From Calorimonas adulescens (GTDB taxonomy: Bacteria > Bacillota > Thermoanaerobacteria > Thermoanaerobacterales > UBA4877): a stretch of DNA of 64,000 bases. This document shows positions 9,463 through 18,128 of the stretch, in pieces. Under the pieces are notes generated by a model. The model was given only the letters and a program-made list of their open reading frames with translations. It did not search any database and had not been told where the DNA came from. The stretch spans positions 56,951 through 120,950 of the forward strand of contig NZ_VTPS01000007.1 in the NCBI RefSeq assembly GCF_008274215.1, in the 5' to 3' direction. Both the position numbers and the translations under genes were made by a program. The first letter of the stretch is position 1. The number at the start of each line of letters is the position of its first letter.

Positions 9463-10476
9463 TTAAAACTGTCTGATAAATCTAATATCATTTTCAAAGA
9501 ATAGCCTCAGGTCATCTATTCCATACTTTAGCATTGCTATCCTGTCAAGACCCATACCAAAAGCAAATCCTGAATACTCTTGAGGGTCAATGCCTGACAT
9601 AGAGAGGACCTTAGGATGTACCATACCTGAACCTAGTATCTCTATCCATCCTGTACCCCCACAAACCCTGCATCCTCTACCCTTGCATGCCATACAGGTA
9701 ACGTCCATCTCAGCACTGGGTTCTGTAAACGGAAAGTAATGTGGTCTGAATTTTGTTTTTGTATCCTCCCCAAAAAGCTGCTTGGCAAAGAGGCTTAACA
9801 CGCCTTTGAGGTCGCCCATAGTAACATTGCGGTCTACCACCAGCCCCTCTATCTGATGAAATACTGGTGAATGGGTAGCATCTATATTATCAGACCTGTA
9901 TACTCTTCCAGGCACAATAACCCTTATTGGAGGTTTCTGCCTCTCCATTGTCCTTACCTGAACAGGAGACGTGTGTGTACGCAAAACTATGTTGTCATTA
10001 ATATAGAAAGTATCCTGGATATCCCTTGCCGGATGGTCTCTCGGGATGTTCAATGCCTCAAAATTATAGTAGTCATACTCTATTTCAGGTCCTTCGGCTA
10101 TGCTAAAGCCCAATCCAAGGAATATCTCAGTTATCTCTTCTCTTACTATGGTGAGCGGGTGCAGGTGACCCAATTCTGGCTTTCTGCCCGGCACGGTTAT
10201 ATCAATATATTCTTTCTTTAATCTTTCTTCCAGTTCCTTCTCTTCAAGCTCTTTTAACCTATGATTAAGGCTTTCCTCAATGACAACCTTGACCGCATTG
10301 ATCTTCACACCGGCAGCCGGTCTCTCTTCCTTTGGAAGTTCGCCTATGCTCTTGAGTGCAGAGGTTATTATTCCTTTTTTGCCGAGGTATTTAATCCTTG
10401 TCTCCTCCAACACTTGTATATCAGAGGCATTTTGTATTTCAGTTTCTGCTTCCATCCTGATTCTTTCAAGGTCCAT
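9463..10476 (-). CDS. pheS: Phenylalanyl-tRNA synthetase alpha subunit
   Basis: 337 residues. Class II synthetase motifs are visible: motif 2 around [12 protein letters not shown] and RVYRSD, and motif 3 [14 protein letters not shown] near the C-terminus. An N-terminal coiled-coil of about 85 residues binds the t[21 protein letters not shown] segment just before motif 3 carries four cysteines, found in some PheS proteins. It is the first gene of pheST and lies directly behind a T-box leader with a Phe specifier. Confidence 0.97.
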   Translation of the reverse strand: MDLERIRMEAETEIQNASDIQVLEETRIKYLGKKGIITSALKSIGELPKEERPAAGVKINAVKVVIEESLNHRLKELEEKELEERLKKEYIDITVPGRKPELGHLHPLTIVREEITEIFLGLGFSIAEGPEIEYDYYNFEALNIPRDHPARDIQDTFYINDNIVLRTHTSPVQVRTMERQKPPIRVIVPGRVYRSDNIDATHSPVFHQIEGLVVDRNVTMGDLKGVLSLFAKQLFGEDTKTKFRPHYFPFTEPSAEMDVTCMACKGRGCRVCGGTGWIEILGSGMVHPKVLSMSGIDPQEYSGFAFGMGLDRIAMLKYGIDDLRLFFENDIRFIRQF

Positions 10477-10652
10477 CGCATCACATCCTTTCCTATTTTT
10501 CTTTTAAAGTGATTGTTTCAAATTCGATCATACTTTATTATCAGTTCCAACCCGAGATTGGTTAGTCAACATACATGCTGTCGTCTCACCTTTCTTCTGA
10601 TGCCTTCCATAAAAGCATCTCTGTCTGCAAAGTAAATTATGTATAAATCTAG

Positions 10653-10892
10653 AAAAGCCTTTCATCCTTTTCAGGGACGAAAGGCTCCGCGGTACCACCC
10701 TTATTAGCATAAAGCTCACTTATAATATAACGGCCAGGCCGTAAGGACCTACTCCATATTTCAGCCCATCCACTCCAGGGCGAACTTCAGAAGGCATACT
10801 CATAGGACCGCTCTCAGTCAATGGTGGTCCCTCCCTGTATGGATTACCTGCTTACTCTTCCCCTTCACAGTGTTTGCAATATTTAAACTGTC
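10653..10892 (-). ncRNA. T-box riboswitch leader of pheST (specifier UUC, Phe)
   Basis: Senses uncharged tRNA-Phe and switches a transcription terminator. The T-box sequence AAGGGTGGTACCGCGG is the complement of 10687-10702. The terminator (GCCTTTC.../...GAAAGGC with TTTT) is the complement of 10653-10685. In stem I a GAA bulge sequence (complement of 10786-10788) is followed after one base by TTC (complement of 10782-10784), the Phe codon at the specifier position. The antiterminator bulge UGGU can pair with ACCA, and the tRNA-Phe at 63523-63598 has discriminator A. Codon, bulge and downstream genes agree. Confidence 0.95.
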
Positions 10893-10896
10893 AATT

Positions 10897-10905
10897 ATTA
10901 TACCA
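10897..10905 (-). promoter_or_regulatory. Extended -10 promoter of the pheST T-box leader
   Basis: TGGTATAAT reads on the minus strand just before the T-box leader. There is no convincing -35 at 17 bp; the TGN extension may compensate. Confidence 0.55.
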
Positions 10906-10945
10906 CATTGAGAAAAAAGATGAAATACCTGATCCGTTTTTTTAA

Positions 10946-11188
10946 TTACACATTTTCTTCCTCAATGAGCTTTTTAATCTCATCCTTGCTTAGAACCTTG
11001 CCAGCAGCTTTTACCTTCTCATTTATAACTATACCAGGGGTTGTCATTATGTCATACTGCATAATCTTCTTTATATCCTTAACCTCCGTCACTTCAGCCT
11101 CGATGCCCATCTCTTTCAATGCTTCCCTGGTGTTTCTCTCTAAGGCCTGACATTTAGGACATCCGGTGCCCAGTATCTTGATTTCCAT
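10946..11188 (-). CDS. Small thioredoxin-like protein (redox-active disulfide protein family)
   Basis: 80 residues starting MEIKILGTGCPKC. The active-site CPKC is at about residues 10-13, and the TTPGIVINEKV segment carries the cis-Pro of the thioredoxin fold. Length and motif match the small glutaredoxin-like redox-active disulfide proteins encoded beside permeases and ArsR regulators. The start at 11188 is preferred over an in-frame ATG at 11206, because AAGGAGGTG lies inside the longer reading frame exactly 7 nt before this ATG. It is the third gene of arsR-permease-thioredoxin. It probably keeps cysteines or a metalloid substrate reduced for the permease system (inference). Confidence 0.85.
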   Translation of the reverse strand: MEIKILGTGCPKCQALERNTREALKEMGIEAEVTEVKDIKKIMQYDIMTTPGIVINEKVKAAGKVLSKDEIKKLIEEENV

Positions 11189-11205
11189 TTTTTCACCTCC
11201 TTTCA

Positions 11206-12372
11206 TTAGACCATTCCAAATATATACCCTGCAATGGTAGACATGATGACTACCAGCGTAATATATGCTGCAGTCTTTTTAACACCCAGTATGCTGTTTA
11301 TAACAAGCATACTGGGCAGGCTCAAGGCCGGGCCACTAAGCAGCAACGCAAGGGCTGGTCCTTGACCCATACCCGAACCCAAAAGACCCTGTAGTATTGG
11401 TACCTCTGTCAATGTGGCAAAATACATAAATGCACCTATTATTGAGGCCACAAAGTTGGCAGTTATTGAATTTCCACCCACCAGATAAGCCACATATCTC
11501 GATGGTATAAGCCCGGCATCTGTTCCCGGCCTTCCCATCAAAAGTCCTGCAACCATGACGCCTGCGAATAACAGGGGCATAATCTGGAGTGTAAAGAGCC
11601 ATGTAGAATCCAGCCAGCTATGTATCTCATCTTTCTTGAACCATTTTAACAAAATTGCAAAAAGGACCATGAGAAGCAAACCGGTTATATACCATTTTAT
11701 TCTGTATATATCGCTGAAAAACCCAACCTCCTGTTCTGGCTTTCCCCACGCAGCGAATATCAAAATGAGTATCATTACTGTAAAGTATATTATGTTTTGG
11801 GTTGCACTTCTTTCCCCATCCTCCTGATAGACTGATGATACCTCCAAGTTGGCCCTGACTGCATCCTCATTTCTAAAAAGTGCAGACATAATAAGACCTA
11901 TGATAATTGAAAAAGATATAGCACCTATGGCTCTGGCCAGGCCTATTTTAAAGCCCAGCACCCTGGTAGTAAGTATTATTGCCAATATATTTATTGCCGG
12001 ACCAGAGTATAGAAAAGATGTTGCCGGCCCAATTCCTGCACCCTTTTTATATATACCAGCAAACAACGGCAAAACTGTGCATGAACAGACAGCAAGAACT
12101 GTACCTGATAAAGAAGCAACCAGATAACTGACCGTCTTATTGGCTCCGCCCCCAAGATACTTTATAACCGAACCTTGAGAAATAAAGCTGGATATCGCCC
12201 CTGCGATAAAAAAAGCCGGTATAAGACACGTAAGTACATGAAGCCTAACATAGTCCTGGAGCATATATAATGATTCCATTACAGCACCCTGTACACGTGG
12301 TCGTTCAAACGGTACAAAATATGCCAGCAAAAACACTGTAACAATTAGAGTAAACTTCTGCCAGTTTTTCAA
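11206..12372 (-). CDS. DUF318/ArsP-type permease
   Basis: 388 residues with about 10 predicted membrane segments. The duplicated family signature is visible twice: CSCTVLPLFAGIYKKGAG...SGPAIN in the first half and TEVPILQGLLGSGMGQGPA...LSGPALS in the second. The CSC motif is where characterised ArsP proteins carry conserved cysteines that bind trivalent organoarsenicals. It sits between an ArsR regulator (5 nt upstream) and a thioredoxin-like protein (overlapping its downstream neighbour's region), which supports efflux of arsenicals or related thiophilic compounds. The actual substrate cannot be read from the sequence. Confidence 0.85.
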   Translation of the reverse strand: MKNWQKFTLIVTVFLLAYFVPFERPRVQGAVMESLYMLQDYVRLHVLTCLIPAFFIAGAISSFISQGSVIKYLGGGANKTVSYLVASLSGTVLAVCSCTVLPLFAGIYKKGAGIGPATSFLYSGPAINILAIILTTRVLGFKIGLARAIGAISFSIIIGLIMSALFRNEDAVRANLEVSSVYQEDGERSATQNIIYFTVMILILIFAAWGKPEQEVGFFSDIYRIKWYITGLLLMVLFAILLKWFKKDEIHSWLDSTWLFTLQIMPLLFAGVMVAGLLMGRPGTDAGLIPSRYVAYLVGGNSITANFVASIIGAFMYFATLTEVPILQGLLGSGMGQGPALALLLSGPALSLPSMLVINSILGVKKTAAYITLVVIMSTIAGYIFGMV

Positions 12373-12377
12373 TTCTC

Positions 12378-12692
12378 CTATCCCCTCTCCAACTGATACA
12401 TCCTTCTTTCGATGTCACGACTCAATATATTGTCTATGCATCCAAAAAATGACACCATACACGGAGCATTCAAATGGTATAATACCTTCAAGCCGTCCTT
12501 TCTGCTGTCTATAATACCAACACTTTTCAGGATTGACAGGTGCTTAGAAACCGTTGACTGTTCCAATCCAAGTTCTTCCATTATCTCACATACACATTTT
12601 TCGTTGCAACTCGATAAGATATCTATTATTTTCAGCCTTGCCGGGTGAGAAAGAGCTTTTATAACCTCTGCCCGCAATTCATATTTATCCAT
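12378..12692 (-). CDS. ArsR/SmtB family metalloregulator
   Basis: 104 residues, winged helix. The recognition region is EELGLEQSTVSKHLSILK. Cysteines at 29, 33 and 35 (CNEKCVC) occupy the alpha3 metal site of ArsR/CadC-type repressors, where CVC binds As(III)/Sb(III). Two further cysteines lie near the C-terminus (APCMVSFFGC). It probably represses its own operon and is released by a thiophilic metalloid. Its promoter is overlapped by a 28-bp dyad (12716-12743), the likely operator. It is the first gene of a three-gene operon. Confidence 0.92.
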   Translation of the reverse strand: MDKYELRAEVIKALSHPARLKIIDILSSCNEKCVCEIMEELGLEQSTVSKHLSILKSVGIIDSRKDGLKVLYHLNAPCMVSFFGCIDNILSRDIERRMYQLERG

Positions 12693-12715
12693 AGGTGGAA
12701 ATCATCTCCTTCGTT

Positions 12716-12752
12716 ATATTCAAATATTATCATATAGGAATATAGTAGTCAA
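12716..12752 (-). promoter_or_regulatory. arsR promoter with overlapping dyad operator
   Basis: On the minus strand TTGACT (complement of 12747-12752), a 17-bp spacer and TAATAT (complement of 12724-12729) form a good sigma-A promoter. A 28-bp imperfect palindrome at 12716-12743, with perfect 6-bp outer arms ATATTC/GAATAT and inner ATAT/ATAT, covers the -10 box. This is the expected position for ArsR repression. Confidence 0.75.
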
Positions 12753-12885
12753 CTCTGGTTTAGATATCTCTATAGCTTTCGTGCTCACCTTTTCGTTTTA
12801 TTTTTTAACTGCAATATTGATTTTTCTACCTTTATTACGGGCCGAATACGAGGTATGCAAATTTTCACTACTGCTTACCGACAAA

Positions 12886-12908
12886 TAAAAAAGGGCAGAT
12901 TATGCCCT
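12886..12908 (-). terminator. Terminator after nrdG
   Basis: AGGGCA/TGCCCT stem with a 5-nt loop overlapping the nrdG stop, followed by TTTTTT on the minus strand. Confidence 0.85.
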
Positions 12909-13589
12909 AATCAATACCTCCCCAAAGCATCTTTCAACCTTCCTTTTAATGTCTTCCAGATAATCGATGCTACACGGACTCACGCCGCAAAAATCTTTAT
13001 TGAGTATGTCATCAGAATATTTATACCCTTGAATAACGTATCTTTCTGCCCCCTTAAGCCATTCCCCAATTTCCTCAAAGTCATCGACATTCAGCAGTTT
13101 TTCATGAACTGTAGTCCTAAATTCGTAACCTAAACCCGAGCTCATTAGCAATTCCGCGCTTTTATTAACCCTCAAAATATCACTCTTATCCTTTACAAAG
13201 AAGTGATATTTATTGAGCGGAGCCTTTATATCCATGGCGACGTAATCTACAAGTCCCCCAGATATTAACCTTTTCAATACCTCTGGCCTGGCCCCATTGG
13301 TATCCAGTTTTACCTTAAACCCTATCTCTTTTATCCTCTTTATAAAACCCTCAAGCCCTCCCCAGAGGGTTGGTTCACCACCGGTTATACATACACCATC
13401 TAATAGATTGCTCCTCTTTATAAGATAACTCAAAGATATCTCTTCTGAAATACGCCCTTCATCAACCGCTTTTATAAGAGAGCTGTTATGGCAGTAAGGA
13501 CAGCAAAAGTTGCAGCCCGATACAAAAATCGTAGCTGCAACATGGCCAGGATAGTCAGCCATAGAGACTGGCATCAGGTCATATATCAT
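12900..13589 (-). CDS. nrdG: Anaerobic ribonucleoside-triphosphate reductase activating protein
   Basis: 229 residues. A radical SAM enzyme that generates the glycyl radical on NrdD. The CxxxCxxC 4Fe-4S motif is at Cys26, Cys30 and Cys33 (GCNFCCPYC), followed by the GGEPTLW segment that contacts SAM. The start is the ATG at 13589: it overlaps the nrdD stop by 4 nt (ATGA) and has GAGAGGAAGG upstream; a longer in-frame start would extend into nrdD. It is coupled to nrdD and needs strictly low oxygen. Confidence 0.93.
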   Translation of the reverse strand: MIYDLMPVSMADYPGHVAATIFVSGCNFCCPYCHNSSLIKAVDEGRISEEISLSYLIKRSNLLDGVCITGGEPTLWGGLEGFIKRIKEIGFKVKLDTNGARPEVLKRLISGGLVDYVAMDIKAPLNKYHFFVKDKSDILRVNKSAELLMSSGLGYEFRTTVHEKLLNVDDFEEIGEWLKGAERYVIQGYKYSDDILNKDFCGVSPCSIDYLEDIKRKVERCFGEVLIRA

Positions 13590-15661
13590 ATTACAAATTC
13601 CTTCCTCTCTGAAAATTCCTTTTGCTTGCCTCTGTTCCAGCACTGTACAGGCCTGTAATATCCAACCACCCTGCTGTATACTTCTGTATTCTTACCACAG
13701 TACGGACAGTTAAAGTGTTCACCATCTATATATCCATGGTCGTCACAGATAGAAAACGTAGGTGTTATAGTGTAATATGGCAGATGATAGTTTTCAGCAA
13801 TCTTTCTTACCAATGACTTGCAGGTTTGCACATCGTATATCCTTTCACCTACGAATCCGTGCAGTACTGTCCCGCCTGTGTATTTACACTGTAGTTCATC
13901 CTGAATATCCAGAGCCGTGAATATATCCTCAGTAAAATCCACAGGAAGTTGAGTGGAGTTGGTATAATACGGTTCATTATCTCCGCAGGTTATGATATCT
14001 TTAAAAAGTTCTCTGTCCTTTTTTGCCAGCCTATACGTTGCGCCTTCAGCAGGAGAAGCTTCGAGGTTGTATAGTATACCACTCTCTTCTTGATACCTTT
14101 CCATCTTTTCTCTCATAAAGTCCAGCACCCTAAGGGCAAAATTCCTGCCCTTCTCTGCAGCTATACCGCACCCCATAAAGTTTAATAGGGCCTCATTCAT
14201 ACCCACAAGACCTATAGTGTTGAAATGATTCTGCCAGTATGCCCCAAACCTGGCATATACGTCGCGCAGATAAAATTTAGCGTAGGGGTATAATCCCTCC
14301 TGTGTCATCCTTTCCAGTACCTCTCTCTTTATCTCAAGGCTGGTCCTGGCAATATCCATCAGTTTACCCACTCTATCAAAAAACTCATCCTCTGACTTTG
14401 AAAGATATCCTATCCTCGGCATATTTATAGTAACAACACCTATGGAACCTGTGAGTGGGTTTGCCCCAAAAAGTCCGCCACCTCTCTTCTTAAGTTCTCT
14501 GTTATCCAAGCGCAATCTACAGCACATAGACCTTACATCATCCGGACTCATGTCGCTGTTAATAAAGTTAGAGAAGTATGGAAGACCATACTTAGCGGTC
14601 ATTTCCATTATCTTATCAACCACAGGATTGTCCCAGTCAAAATCTTTTGTAATATTATAAGTCGGAATGGGAAATGTGAATATTCTGCCGTTAGCATCAC
14701 CCTCCATCATTACCTCAGCAAAGGCCATGTTGAGCATATCCATCTCCGGTTTAAACTCACCATATGTCCTGTCCATGAGCCTGCCACCTATCACCACCGG
14801 CTCGTTGGCCAGTATATTGGGAGGAGTCAAGTCCATAGTTATATTTACAAAAGGCGTCTGAAAGCCAACCCTTGTCGGGACATTGAGGTTGAATATAAAT
14901 TCCTGCATAGCCTGTCTTACCTCAGGATATGTAAGGTTATCGTAATATATAAAAGGAGCTAAATAAGTGTCAAAATTGGAAAACGCCTGGGCACCTGCAG
15001 CCTCTCCCTGGAGAGTATAAAAGAAATTGACTATCTGGCCCAAAGCAGTCCTGAAGTGTTTGGGCGGCCTGCTGGCCACCTTTCCAGTAACACCGGTAAA
15101 ACCGTTTATCAAGAGGTCTTTTAAATCCCACCCACAACAGTATACCGATAAGAGTCCCAGGTCGTGGATATGCAGATCTCCGTTTATATGGGCATCCCTC
15201 ACCTCCTGAGGGTATATCTTGTTTAGCCAGTACCTGGCTGTAACAGAACTGGATATATGATTATTAAGTCCCTGAAGAGAATAATCCATATTGCTGTTTT
15301 CATTTATCCTCCAGTCCGCCCTACCTATGTATTGGTCTATGGTCTCCTCAATATCGAGAAATACATTTTTAAACTCCCTGATATCCTGATGCTGTTTCCT
15401 GTAGAGTATGTATGCCTTGGCTGTCTTGGCATGCCCGCTTTCTATGAGCACCTTTTCCACTATATCCTGCACGTCCTCAACCGATGGCATTGATTCTTTG
15501 AACTTATCTCTCAAGAGTTCAACCACTTTTTCTGTGAGAGATTTAGCTATACTCCTGTCATTGCCTCCCACAGCTTTAGCGGCTTTAAAAATTGCATTCT
15601 CAATCTTAAGACTGTCAAAATCTTGAAGGCTTCCGTCTCTCTTGACTATTTGTGTAAACAT
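13586..15661 (-). CDS. nrdD: Anaerobic (class III) ribonucleoside-triphosphate reductase
   Basis: 691 residues. Reduces ribonucleotides to deoxyribonucleotides using a glycyl radical. An ATP-cone regulatory domain fills residues ~1-95. The C-terminus carries the zinc site CPYCGKN and the glycyl radical loop VVGYYRP, with radical Gly at about residue 667, followed by the terminal CWNRGK. The start at 15661 has GGGGG spaced 7-8 nt upstream; a longer frame from a GTG at 15718 would run through an inverted repeat and is less likely. No aerobic class I or II reductase is seen in the window. It forms an operon with nrdG. Confidence 0.95.
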   Translation of the reverse strand: MFTQIVKRDGSLQDFDSLKIENAIFKAAKAVGGNDRSIAKSLTEKVVELLRDKFKESMPSVEDVQDIVEKVLIESGHAKTAKAYILYRKQHQDIREFKNVFLDIEETIDQYIGRADWRINENSNMDYSLQGLNNHISSSVTARYWLNKIYPQEVRDAHINGDLHIHDLGLLSVYCCGWDLKDLLINGFTGVTGKVASRPPKHFRTALGQIVNFFYTLQGEAAGAQAFSNFDTYLAPFIYYDNLTYPEVRQAMQEFIFNLNVPTRVGFQTPFVNITMDLTPPNILANEPVVIGGRLMDRTYGEFKPEMDMLNMAFAEVMMEGDANGRIFTFPIPTYNITKDFDWDNPVVDKIMEMTAKYGLPYFSNFINSDMSPDDVRSMCCRLRLDNRELKKRGGGLFGANPLTGSIGVVTINMPRIGYLSKSEDEFFDRVGKLMDIARTSLEIKREVLERMTQEGLYPYAKFYLRDVYARFGAYWQNHFNTIGLVGMNEALLNFMGCGIAAEKGRNFALRVLDFMREKMERYQEESGILYNLEASPAEGATYRLAKKDRELFKDIITCGDNEPYYTNSTQLPVDFTEDIFTALDIQDELQCKYTGGTVLHGFVGERIYDVQTCKSLVRKIAENYHLPYYTITPTFSICDDHGYIDGEHFNCPYCGKNTEVYSRVVGYYRPVQCWNRGKQKEFSERKEFVI

Positions 15662-15682
15662 GCAAAAACCCCCATATCTTGT

Positions 15683-15715
15683 GTAGAATATATTTACTGC
15701 CTCTATATATTCTAC
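15683..15715. promoter_or_regulatory. Inverted repeat upstream of nrdD, possible operator
   Basis: Perfect 11-bp arms (GTAGAATATAT / ATATATTCTAC) separated by 11 bp lie 22 bp before the nrdD start codon. The AT core resembles the CTATATA centre of NrdR boxes, but the flanks do not match the NrdR consensus well, so the regulator is unassigned. It could also form a hairpin in the 5' UTR. Confidence 0.4.
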
Positions 15716-15784
15716 CACCTCAACTCGCTTTTTTCAAGGCTATAGACAGAAGTTATTATATAAAAATTAGAGATAATCATCAAA

Positions 15785-15804
15785 ACAAAAAGGGCGTTAG
15801 CCCT
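15785..15804 (-). terminator. Terminator after uppP
   Basis: AGGGC/GCCCT stem with a 4-nt loop overlapping the uppP stop, followed by TTTTTGTTTT on the minus strand. Confidence 0.85.
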
Positions 15805-16619
15805 CAAAAGATAAAACCGTAGATTATAGCAAACAGACCAACAATAAGGCAGTATATAGAAAAATATGAAAGCTTACCTCTCTTCACTATGGCATTCAAA
15901 AGATATAGAAATAAGAGACCGCTGATGAAGGACGTGATCATTCCTACAGCAAAAGGCGCAACATTCATGTTGGTACCGATCGCATCCTTTGCCTCAAGGA
16001 GAAGCGCGCCCAATATGGCAGGCACCGAAAGTACAAATGAAAACCTAAATGCCCATTCCCGTTTCAAACCTCTAAAAAGCGAGCCTGAAAGTGTAAATCC
16101 TGACCTGGATATGCCGGGCATAACTGCCACCCCTTGAAATATACCTATGACAAGAGCATCTGCTACTGTCATATTATTTAAGGTCCTCTCACCGGTATTA
16201 TACCGCTCACTAAAATAAAGTGCTGCCGCCGTTATAAGGAGCATAAAACCAACCAGGGTTATATTGCTAAATAGCGTATCTGCATATTTGTTCAGTATAA
16301 GGCCGAATATGCCTGTAGGGATTGAACCAGCTATTACAAGCAGTGCCAGTTTTTCATCCCGGTCCAGTTTTCTTCTCTTTCTTGACAATATCCTTATTAT
16401 AAGTTTCATACATCCAGATATGAGTTCCATAACCTCATTTCTAAAATAAATCAGGACTGCAAGAAGTGTACCCAAATGCAAAGTCACATCAAATAAGAGG
16501 TTACCCTGAGTCAACCCAAATATAGTCTGAAAAATCACAAGGTGTCCAGAGCTGCTCACCGGTAAAAATTCCGTCGCCCCTTGCACTATACCTAAAATAA
16601 ACGCTTGAATTAAGCTCAT
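15804..16619 (-). CDS. uppP: Undecaprenyl-diphosphatase (BacA/UppP family)
   Basis: 271 residues, polytopic membrane protein. Recycles the lipid carrier for cell wall synthesis by removing a phosphate from undecaprenyl diphosphate at the outer face; family members confer bacitracin resistance. The two family motifs are present: QGATEFLPVSSSGH near residue 14 and PGISRSG near residue 170. About eight hydrophobic segments are visible. The ribosome binding site AAAGGGAGATGG precedes the ATG. It is the last gene of a run that includes the 5-formyl-THF cyclo-ligase and DUF155 genes. Confidence 0.96.
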   Translation of the reverse strand: MSLIQAFILGIVQGATEFLPVSSSGHLVIFQTIFGLTQGNLLFDVTLHLGTLLAVLIYFRNEVMELISGCMKLIIRILSRKRRKLDRDEKLALLVIAGSIPTGIFGLILNKYADTLFSNITLVGFMLLITAAALYFSERYNTGERTLNNMTVADALVIGIFQGVAVMPGISRSGFTLSGSLFRGLKREWAFRFSFVLSVPAILGALLLEAKDAIGTNMNVAPFAVGMITSFISGLLFLYLLNAIVKRGKLSYFSIYCLIVGLFAIIYGFIF

Positions 16620-16679
16620 TATCCATCTCCCTTTCTGCTGTATATCCAGTACAAAGCTGTTTTTTCAAACTGTGCCAAA

Positions 16680-17243
16680 CTAATTGCATTCAATAGTCCT
16701 TTTCTCTGTGACTACATAATCTACCCTCACGTCATGTACATCCTCCGGCACCGGATGAATTTGAAGTTCAAAGGCCAGGCCTATTTTAGTTGCGCAAGTC
16801 TTATTCAGAAACCTGTCATAATACCCACCACCATAGCCGATTCTATAACCCCTCTCATCAAATACTACACCAGGGACAAGGATAAGGTCAACATCACCAG
16901 GAGCCACTATTCTTTTATTTTCGTACACTGGCTCTTTAATCCCCTTAAATCCTGTAGCAATATCCCTGTTTAAATCCCTGACCTCCACCAGTATAAGCTC
17001 ATGAGTGTCAGGTTTTGTTAAAGGCAAGACCACACGTTTACCGTCCTTCATTGCTCTCTCTATAACAGTTAAAGTCCTAACCTCTTTCTTATAATCCATA
17101 TATGCCATTATCACAGCAGCTTTAAAATAAAAAGAAAGGCTCAAGAGTCTATCTGCTATGATTAGGCTTTTTGATTTTATCTCATCCTCCGTAAGACCCT
17201 CCCTAAGAGATAAAACATATGACCTAAGTTCTTTCTTATTCAT
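16680..17243 (-). CDS. 5-formyltetrahydrofolate cyclo-ligase
   Basis: 187 residues. Converts 5-formyl-THF plus ATP to 5,10-methenyl-THF. The conserved C-terminal phosphate/folate motif GYGGGYYDRFL is at about residue 132, and the N-terminal helix MNKKELRSYVLSLR is typical. The start at 17243 is favoured by GGGGAGGGG 6 nt upstream; an in-frame ATG at 17276 overlapping the DUF155 stop by 4 nt is the alternative. With glyA in the same window it points to active one-carbon folate metabolism. Confidence 0.92.
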   Translation of the reverse strand: MNKKELRSYVLSLREGLTEDEIKSKSLIIADRLLSLSFYFKAAVIMAYMDYKKEVRTLTVIERAMKDGKRVVLPLTKPDTHELILVEVRDLNRDIATGFKGIKEPVYENKRIVAPGDVDLILVPGVVFDERGYRIGYGGGYYDRFLNKTCATKIGLAFELQIHPVPEDVHDVRVDYVVTEKRTIECN

Positions 17244-17272
17244 GTGGTTCCCCTCCCCTGTGTTACGATTGG

Positions 17273-18100
17273 TCATACACCAAATCCAAATATGTATGAA
17301 AGTATCGTCAAGAGTATTTCAGCAGCAATGAGTATTATAACCATCCATTCTAGGCGTGTACTCCTCCTAGCATGGGCAAGGCCTGTAAATACATCTGTTA
17401 TATCAAGCAGGGTTTCCGTCTTATGACGCACCCTTTCGTATCTTTCCCTAAGCTCAAAGAGTTTTTCAAGATCTATATAAAGCTCTTTACTCTCCTCGTT
17501 TACCCATGTAACATCCGGTTTATCTAAAAGCATAACATAAGATATGGTATTATATTTAAATCCCAATATCTTTCCAGATATTTTAGCTAATCTTTCATCG
17601 GATATATTAAGGTGGCCATTCTCTAGGTAATCAATTATATCTTCTATATCATCCATCAGCTTGTTTATTCCGACCTCTATCCTGTCTAAAGCAACAGACT
17701 TGGCAAGGATTGTTGATATTATTTGCAAATGGAAATCTTCCATGTGCTGGATTATCATAAGGTCATAGCTAATTGAAGGCTCTTTATCAGGGCTAACCTC
17801 TATGTTGAAATCATCAGTAAAGTCAAACTTTGTGTTTACAAGTCGGCTTTCTATTTTTTGGAGATACTCTATTATGTCCATAATTTCATGGTGTTCTAAA
17901 TTTAAAAACACCATGGAGCCAAAGGAAAATATAAATACAGATTTCCCCTCAGGCATATTGATTATACCCTTCAGCTTTTCCTGTAACAACAATAGAGGTT
18001 CATCCCATTCAAACCTCTTATCAATTCCAAAATGCTTCGCAATGCCATTTAAATCAATCTCATTACATAGGCTTACCGCAGTAAATTTTATATTCCTCAA
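17273..18100 (-). CDS. DUF155 (RMD1/Sif2-like) family protein
   Basis: 275 residues. The N-terminal part holds the DUF155 core (FIFSFGSMVFLNLEHHEIMDII), followed by a helical region and one C-terminal membrane segment (RLEWMVIILIAAEILLTIL) typical of the family. Eukaryotic relatives RMD1 and RMND1 are organelle proteins linked to microtubule dynamics and mitochondrial translation; the bacterial function is unknown. The tail anchor suggests the soluble domain faces the cytoplasm. Genes around it are unrelated metabolic enzymes. Confidence 0.8.
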   Translation of the reverse strand: MRNIKFTAVSLCNEIDLNGIAKHFGIDKRFEWDEPLLLLQEKLKGIINMPEGKSVFIFSFGSMVFLNLEHHEIMDIIEYLQKIESRLVNTKFDFTDDFNIEVSPDKEPSISYDLMIIQHMEDFHLQIISTILAKSVALDRIEVGINKLMDDIEDIIDYLENGHLNISDERLAKISGKILGFKYNTISYVMLLDKPDVTWVNEESKELYIDLEKLFELRERYERVRHKTETLLDITDVFTGLAHARRSTRLEWMVIILIAAEILLTILSYIFGFGV

Positions 18101-18128
18101 GGATCTATACCTCCATAAAATACCAGCA

